In this document: in pieces, positions 60,212 through 64,000 of the stretch | Position numbering within the stretch: position 1 is the stretch's first letter | How the letters are laid out: each line of letters opens with the position of its first letter | Origin: Neisseria sicca | GTDB lineage: Bacteria > Pseudomonadota > Gammaproteobacteria > Burkholderiales > Neisseriaceae | Direction: 5' to 3' | NCBI RefSeq assembly: GCF_003044565.1 | Contig: NZ_POXG01000002.1 | Coordinates: 186,001-250,000, forward strand | Length of the DNA stretch: 64,000 nucleotides | The notes under the pieces: generated by a model | Seen by the model: only the letters and a program-made list of their open reading frames with translations | Told to the model about the DNA's origin: nothing | Databases searched by the model: none | Program-made: the position numbers and the translations under genes

Positions 60212-61807
60212 ATGTCCCAAGAAATCCTCGACCAAGTGCGCCGCCGCCGCACGTTTGCCATCATCTCCCACCCCGACGCGGGTAAAACCACGCTGACCGA
60301 AAAGCTCTTGCTGTTTTCAGGCGCAATTCAGAGCGCAGGTACGGTAAAAGGCAAGAAAACCGGTAAATTCGCCACTTCCGACTGGATGGAAATCGAGAAG
60401 CAGCGCGGCATTTCCGTGGCATCAAGCGTTATGCAGTTTGACTACAAAGACCACACCGTCAACCTTTTGGACACGCCAGGACACCAAGACTTCTCCGAAG
60501 ACACCTACCGAGTATTGACCGCCGTGGACAGCGCGTTGATGGTCATCGACGCGGCAAAAGGCGTGGAAGCACAAACCATCAAACTCTTGAACGTCTGCCG
60601 CCTGCGCAATACGCCGATTGTTACCTTCATGAACAAATACGACCGCGAAGTGCGCGATTCTTTGGAATTGCTGGACGAAGTGGAAAATATTTTAAAAATC
60701 CGCTGCGCGCCCGTTACTTGGCCGATCGGAATGGGCAAAAACTTCAAGGGCGTGTACCACATCCTGAACGACGAAATCTATCTCTTTGAAGCCGGCGGAG
60801 AACGCCTGCCGCACGAGTTCGACATCATCAAAGGCATCGATAATCCCGAATTGGAACAACGCTTTCCGCTGGAAATCCAGCAGCTGCGCGACGAAATCGA
60901 ATTGGTGCAGGCTGCTTCCAACGAGTTTAATCTCGACGAATTTCTCGCCGGCGAACTCACGCCCGTGTTCTTCGGCTCGGCGATTAACAACTTCGGTATT
61001 CAGGAAATCCTCAATTCATTGATTGACTGGGCGCCCGCGCCGAAACCGCGCGACGCGACCGTGCGCATGGTCGAGCCGGACGAGCCGAAATTTTCCGGAT
61101 TTATCTTTAAAATCCAAGCCAATATGGACCCGAAACACCGCGACCGCATCGCCTTTTTGCGCGTCTGCTCCGGCAAATTCGAGCGCGGCATGAAGATGAA
61201 ACACCTGCGCATCAACCGAGAAATCGCTGCCTCCAGCGTGGTTACATTCATGTCGCACGACCGAGAGCTGGTGGAAGAAGCCTACGCAGGCGACATCATC
61301 GGCATCCCGAACCACGGCAACATCCAAATCGGCGACAGCTTCTCCGAAGGCGAACAACTGGCGTTCACCGGCATTCCCTTCTTCGCGCCCGAACTGTTCC
61401 GCAGCGTCCGCATCAAAAACCCGCTGAAAATCAAGCAACTGCAAAAAGGTTTGCAACAACTCGGCGAAGAAGGCGCGGTTCAAGTATTCAAACCGATGAG
61501 CGGCGCAGATTTGATTTTGGGCGCGGTCGGCGTGTTGCAGTTTGAAGTCGTTACCTCCCGCCTCGCCAACGAATACGGCGTGGAAGCCGTGTTCGACAGC
61601 GCATCCATCTGGTCGGCGCGCTGGGTATCGTGCGAAGACAAGAAAAAACTGGCGGAGTTTGAAAGAGCCAATGCAGGCAATCTGGCGATAGACGCAGGCG
61701 GCAACCTTGCCTACCTCGCCCCCAACCGCGTGAATCTGGGACTCACGCAAGAACGCTGGCCGGACATTGTGTTCCACGAAACGCGCGAGCATTCTGTGAA
61801 GCTGTAA
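60212..61807 (+). CDS. prfC: Peptide chain release factor 3
   Basis: 531 residues. A translational GTPase that removes RF1/RF2 from the ribosome after termination. G1 SHPDAGKTT (about 20-28), G2 region QRGISV, G3 DTPGHQDF (about 88-95) and G4 NKYDRE are intact. Start MSQEILDQV at 60212 follows AAAGAAAGCC. Transcribed from the promoter at 60116 through a hairpin leader; DUS terminator after the stop. Confidence 0.96.
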   Translation: MSQEILDQVRRRRTFAIISHPDAGKTTLTEKLLLFSGAIQSAGTVKGKKTGKFATSDWMEIEKQRGISVASSVMQFDYKDHTVNLLDTPGHQDFSEDTYRVLTAVDSALMVIDAAKGVEAQTIKLLNVCRLRNTPIVTFMNKYDREVRDSLELLDEVENILKIRCAPVTWPIGMGKNFKGVYHILNDEIYLFEAGGERLPHEFDIIKGIDNPELEQRFPLEIQQLRDEIELVQAASNEFNLDEFLAGELTPVFFGSAINNFGIQEILNSLIDWAPAPKPRDATVRMVEPDEPKFSGFIFKIQANMDPKHRDRIAFLRVCSGKFERGMKMKHLRINREIAASSVVTFMSHDRELVEEAYAGDIIGIPNHGNIQIGDSFSEGEQLAFTGIPFFAPELFRSVRIKNPLKIKQLQKGLQQLGEEGAVQVFKPMSGADLILGAVGVLQFEVVTSRLANEYGVEAVFDSASIWSARWVSCEDKKKLAEFERANAGNLAIDAGGNLAYLAPNRVNLGLTQERWPDIVFHETREHSVKL

Positions 61808-61818
61808 TTGGTTATAAA

Positions 61819-61856
61819 GAAAAGGTCGTCTGAAATTATTTCAGACGACCTTTTTA
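61819..61856. terminator. Inverted DUS pair between prfC and gapA
   Basis: AAAAGGTCGTCTGAAA, TTA, TTTCAGACGACCTTTTT. It lies between convergent genes and can serve both. Confidence 0.8.
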
Positions 61857-61875
61857 GTATCTTTGGCAATCCGTT

Positions 61876-62907
61876 TTATTCAAACGGGCGCACTTCCAAA
61901 CCGAACATACGGCGGGCGGTGTTCAGCATTTGGCAGCTGAAGCCCCACTCGTTGTCGTACCAAGCGAACACTTTGACCATGTTGCCGTCAATGACTTTAG
62001 TCAGCGTTGCATCAAAGGTGCTGGCTTGAGGGGTGTGGTTGAAATCCATAGACACCAGCGGCAGCGTGTTGTAGCTCAATACGCCTTTCAGACGACCTTC
62101 TTCCGCAGCGGCTTTCATCAGCGCGTTGATTTCTTCGACGCTGGTATCGCGCGCGGCTTGGAAGCTCAAATCGACAATGGAAACATTAACGGTCGGCACG
62201 CGGATGGCGAGGCCGTCGAGTTTGCCTTTCAGCTCGGGCAATACCAAACCGACAGCTTTTGCCGCGCCGGTTTTGGTCGGAATCATGTTTTCCACACCGC
62301 TGCGGGCGCGGCGCAAGTCTTTATGACGCACGTCGGTAACGGTTTGGTCGTTGGTCAAAGCGTGGATGGTGGTCATCACGCCTTTGACGATGCCGATGTT
62401 TTCGTTCAACACTTTGGCAACGGGAGAGAGGCAGTTGGTGGTGCAGGAAGCGTTGGAGACGACGGTCATGTCGTCGGTAATTACATCGTCGTTCACACCG
62501 TAAACAACCGTTGCGTCAACGTCGGCTTCGCCCGGTGCGGAAATCAGCACTTTTTTCGCGCCGCTTTCCAAATGCACGTTGGCTTTGGATTTGCTGGTGA
62601 ACGAGCCAGTGCATTCCATCACCAAGTCCACGCCCAAGTCGCGCCATGGCAGTTCAGCGGGGTTGCGGGTGGAGAAAAATGGGATTTTGCGACCGTTAAT
62701 GATGAGATGGGTTGCATCGTGGGAAATGTCGGCATTAAAGCGACCGTGAACGGTATCGAATTTGGTCAGATGGGCGTTGGTTTCGAGGCTGCCGCTGGCG
62801 TTGACGGCGACAACTTCAAGTTGGTCTTGCAGGTTGTAATCGTAAATAGCGCGTAATACTTGGCGGCCGATGCGGCCATATCCGTTAATGGCAACTTTAA
62901 TGCCCAT
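61876..62907 (-). CDS. gapA: Glyceraldehyde-3-phosphate dehydrogenase
   Basis: 343 residues. Oxidises glyceraldehyde-3-phosphate with NAD. The N-terminal [19 protein letters not shown], catalytic Cys155 in SNASCTTNC and His in [15 protein letters not shown] segment are present. It resembles meningococcal GapA-1, which also appears on the cell surface. An internal DUS (about 62089) is read as E-G-R-L-K-G in the loop where other GAPDHs have E-G-x-L-K-G. Probable promoter at 62959-62987. Confidence 0.95.
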   Translation of the reverse strand: MGIKVAINGYGRIGRQVLRAIYDYNLQDQLEVVAVNASGSLETNAHLTKFDTVHGRFNADISHDATHLIINGRKIPFFSTRNPAELPWRDLGVDLVMECTGSFTSKSKANVHLESGAKKVLISAPGEADVDATVVYGVNDDVITDDMTVVSNASCTTNCLSPVAKVLNENIGIVKGVMTTIHALTNDQTVTDVRHKDLRRARSGVENMIPTKTGAAKAVGLVLPELKGKLDGLAIRVPTVNVSIVDLSFQAARDTSVEEINALMKAAAEEGRLKGVLSYNTLPLVSMDFNHTPQASTFDATLTKVIDGNMVKVFAWYDNEWGFSCQMLNTARRMFGLEVRPFE

Positions 62908-62958
62908 GTTTTCTTCCTTTTTGGATGTAAGGTGGGGTTGTAAACTAATTCGGGCATT

Positions 62959-62987
62959 ATTATAACAAAATTGTAGTGTGATGTAAT
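62959..62987 (-). promoter_or_regulatory. Predicted promoter of gapA
   Basis: On the minus strand ATTACA (62987-62982), 17 bases, TATAAT (62964-62959). Leader of about 45 bases. Confidence 0.6.
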
Positions 62988-63374
62988 TAACATTTTATCA
63001 AACAAAACCTGTTTAATTACATCTGCTTATTTTTATCTTGAAACCTCAAATTCCTATTTTGTTCCATCATTAATAAAATCACAAAATTTATATTTCAATT
63101 TTGTTTGAAATTTAAGCATTTAATCTTGGTTTTTCATTTCCTCGAAAAAGGAAAAAACCGCGCTTTTCTGATTTTATTTATTTAGAAAGGATAATCCCCA
63201 ATCCCAACCTGCTACATCGCGCAACAAAAATTCCTCGCCATTCCCCCTCTTTTATCTTAAAAATCAACAAATACCATCCCATATCCGATTTCATAACACA
63301 TTAATAAAACCCTGCCCTCTTCCTCAAACCTCCCGTTTTCAAGGTACAAAGCGCGTTCTCAACTGGGGGGCGGC
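62988..63374. other. AT-rich divergent intergenic region, no gene seen
   Basis: About 390 bases between the gapA and znuA promoters. No DUS or Correia element. Runs of A/T and no supportable reading frame. Confidence 0.5.
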
Positions 63375-63403
63375 TTGAAGATTCCGTCCTACTGTTTTAA
63401 AAT
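63375..63403 (+). promoter_or_regulatory. Predicted sigma-70 promoter of znuA
   Basis: TTGAAG (63375-63380), 17 bases, TAAAAT (63398-63403). The transcription start should fall near 63410. Confidence 0.65.
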
Positions 63404-63410
63404 AAAAAGA

Positions 63411-63425
63411 TGTTACGTTATATCA
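63411..63425 (+). promoter_or_regulatory. Candidate Zur operator over the znuA transcription start
   Basis: TGTTACGTTATATCA matches the published meningococcal Zur element TGTTATDNHATAACA at 13 of 15 positions. It lies directly after the -10, where bound repressor would block transcription. Confidence 0.55.
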
Positions 63426-63442
63426 ACTGGAGAGAGAAAAAC

Positions 63443-64000
63443 ATGAAACATTGGAAACTCGGCGTCATCGCTGCATTAATGTCCGGCGCAGTTTACGCAG
63501 CACCGATGAACGTCGTCACCAGCTTCAGCATTTTGGGCGACGTTACCAAACAAATCGGCGGTGACCGTGTTGCCGTGCAAAATTTGGTCGGTGCCAACCA
63601 AGACTCCCACGCCTACCACATGACCAGTGGCGACATCAAAAAAATCCGCGGTGCGAAATTAGTCCTGCTCAACGGCTTGGGTTTGGAAGCGGCTGATGTT
63701 CAGCGCGCCGTCAAACAAAGCAAAGTTCCCTTCGCCGAAGCAACCAAAGGCATACAGGCGCTTAAAGCCGAAGAAGGCGAACATCATCACGACCATGAAG
63801 GCCACCACCACGACCACGGCGAATTTGACCCGCACGTCTGGACCGACCCCGTCTTGATGACGACCTACGCCCAAAACGTCGCCAACGCCCTGATTCAGGC
63901 AGACCCCGAAGGCAAAGCCTATTACCAACAACGCTTGGGCAACTACCAAGTACAGCTGAAAAAACTGCACAGCGACGCTCAAGCTGCGTTTAACGCCGTT
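63443..64000 (+). CDS. znuA: Zinc ABC transporter substrate-binding protein ZnuA, 5' part
   Basis: The first 186 residues; the gene runs off the window. Signal peptide MKHWKLGVIAALMSGAVYA, then a cluster A-I metal-binding lobe with SFSILGDVTKQIGG and the first metal His in DSHAYH. The metal-rich loop EGEHHHDHEGHHHDHGEFD (about 112-130) is typical of zinc rather than manganese binders, followed by DPHVWTDP with the next His. Captures zinc in the periplasm for the ZnuBC permease. GGAGAGAG precedes the ATG. Probably Zur-repressed. Confidence 0.92.
   Translation, partial: MKHWKLGVIAALMSGAVYAAPMNVVTSFSILGDVTKQIGGDRVAVQNLVGANQDSHAYHMTSGDIKKIRGAKLVLLNGLGLEAADVQRAVKQSKVPFAEATKGIQALKAEEGEHHHDHEGHHHDHGEFDPHVWTDPVLMTTYAQNVANALIQADPEGKAYYQQRLGNYQVQLKKLHSDAQAAFNAV

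Overview
The window is chromosomal DNA of a commensal Neisseria of the N. mucosa / N. sicca / N. macacae group. Two things support this. The proteins are Neisseria-like throughout (LtgA, AccD, TrpA, PmbA, the M23 peptidase of the NMB0315 type, AroG, GmhB, GapA). The DNA uptake sequence (DUS) present in dozens of copies is AGGTCGTCTGAA, the 'AG-mucDUS' dialect, rather than the AT/AG-DUS of meningococcus and gonococcus. The organism is inferred, not proven. I saw no tRNA, rRNA, CRISPR array, prophage or intact insertion sequence.

Layout. 1-5.4 kb: 3' end of a ribokinase, apt, ltgA (lytic transglycosylase), then trpA-accD on the minus strand. 5.4-9.4 kb: fxsA, gpxA, an ankyrin protein, rpsO and pmbA, all minus. 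9.7-14.8 kb: darP, a lipoprotein, recJ and a fructokinase (plus), then a nitroreductase (minus). 15-24 kb: yajC-secD-secF (minus), a histone-deacetylase-family protein (plus), rpmB-rpmG and an M23 endopeptidase (minus), an RpfE-like protein and ribF (plus). 24-31 kb: a small secreted protein, an AI-2E-family membrane protein, a 1 kb array of about 260-bp tandem repeats, a SulP anion transporter beside a beta-carbonic anhydrase, and an aromatic amino acid permease. 31-42 kb: an unknown protein overlapping gmhB, plsC, a YgjP-like metalloprotease, sdaA, an EamA protein, fhs, orn, a phosphoesterase, a glycine-zipper lipoprotein and aroG. 42.6-49.2 kb: a butanediol-dehydrogenase-type enzyme and a four-gene archaic (Csu-type) chaperone-usher pilus operon. 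49.5-55.4 kb: asd and dapD facing each other, a DUF4189 protein, a sugar permease and a LacI repressor. 55.7-64 kb: pgi, a YebC regulator, an AgcS symporter, prfC, gapA and the start of znuA behind a candidate Zur operator.

How the parts fit. Much is housekeeping: translation (rpsO, rpmB, rpmG, prfC, darP), the Sec pathway, cell wall and LPS precursors (ltgA, M23 peptidase, asd, dapD, gmhB), lipid synthesis (accD, plsC) and one-carbon or amino acid metabolism. A sugar theme (ribokinase, fructokinase, LacI regulator, GPH-type permease, pgi) suits a saccharolytic oral commensal. Most genes end in a hairpin of two inverted DUS copies acting as terminator. Six complete Correia elements (three of 156-157 bp... 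in all four long and two short of 107 bp) and two remnants lie between genes, as do six copies of a short REP-like palindrome.

Most notable: the archaic chaperone-usher pilus operon in a genus known for type IV pili; DUS copies doing other jobs (spacer of the yajC promoter, ribosome-binding site and stop codon of orn, stop codon of plsC, signal-peptide n-region of the pilus tip protein); the 260-bp repeat array; and the predicted Zur site over the znuA transcription start.
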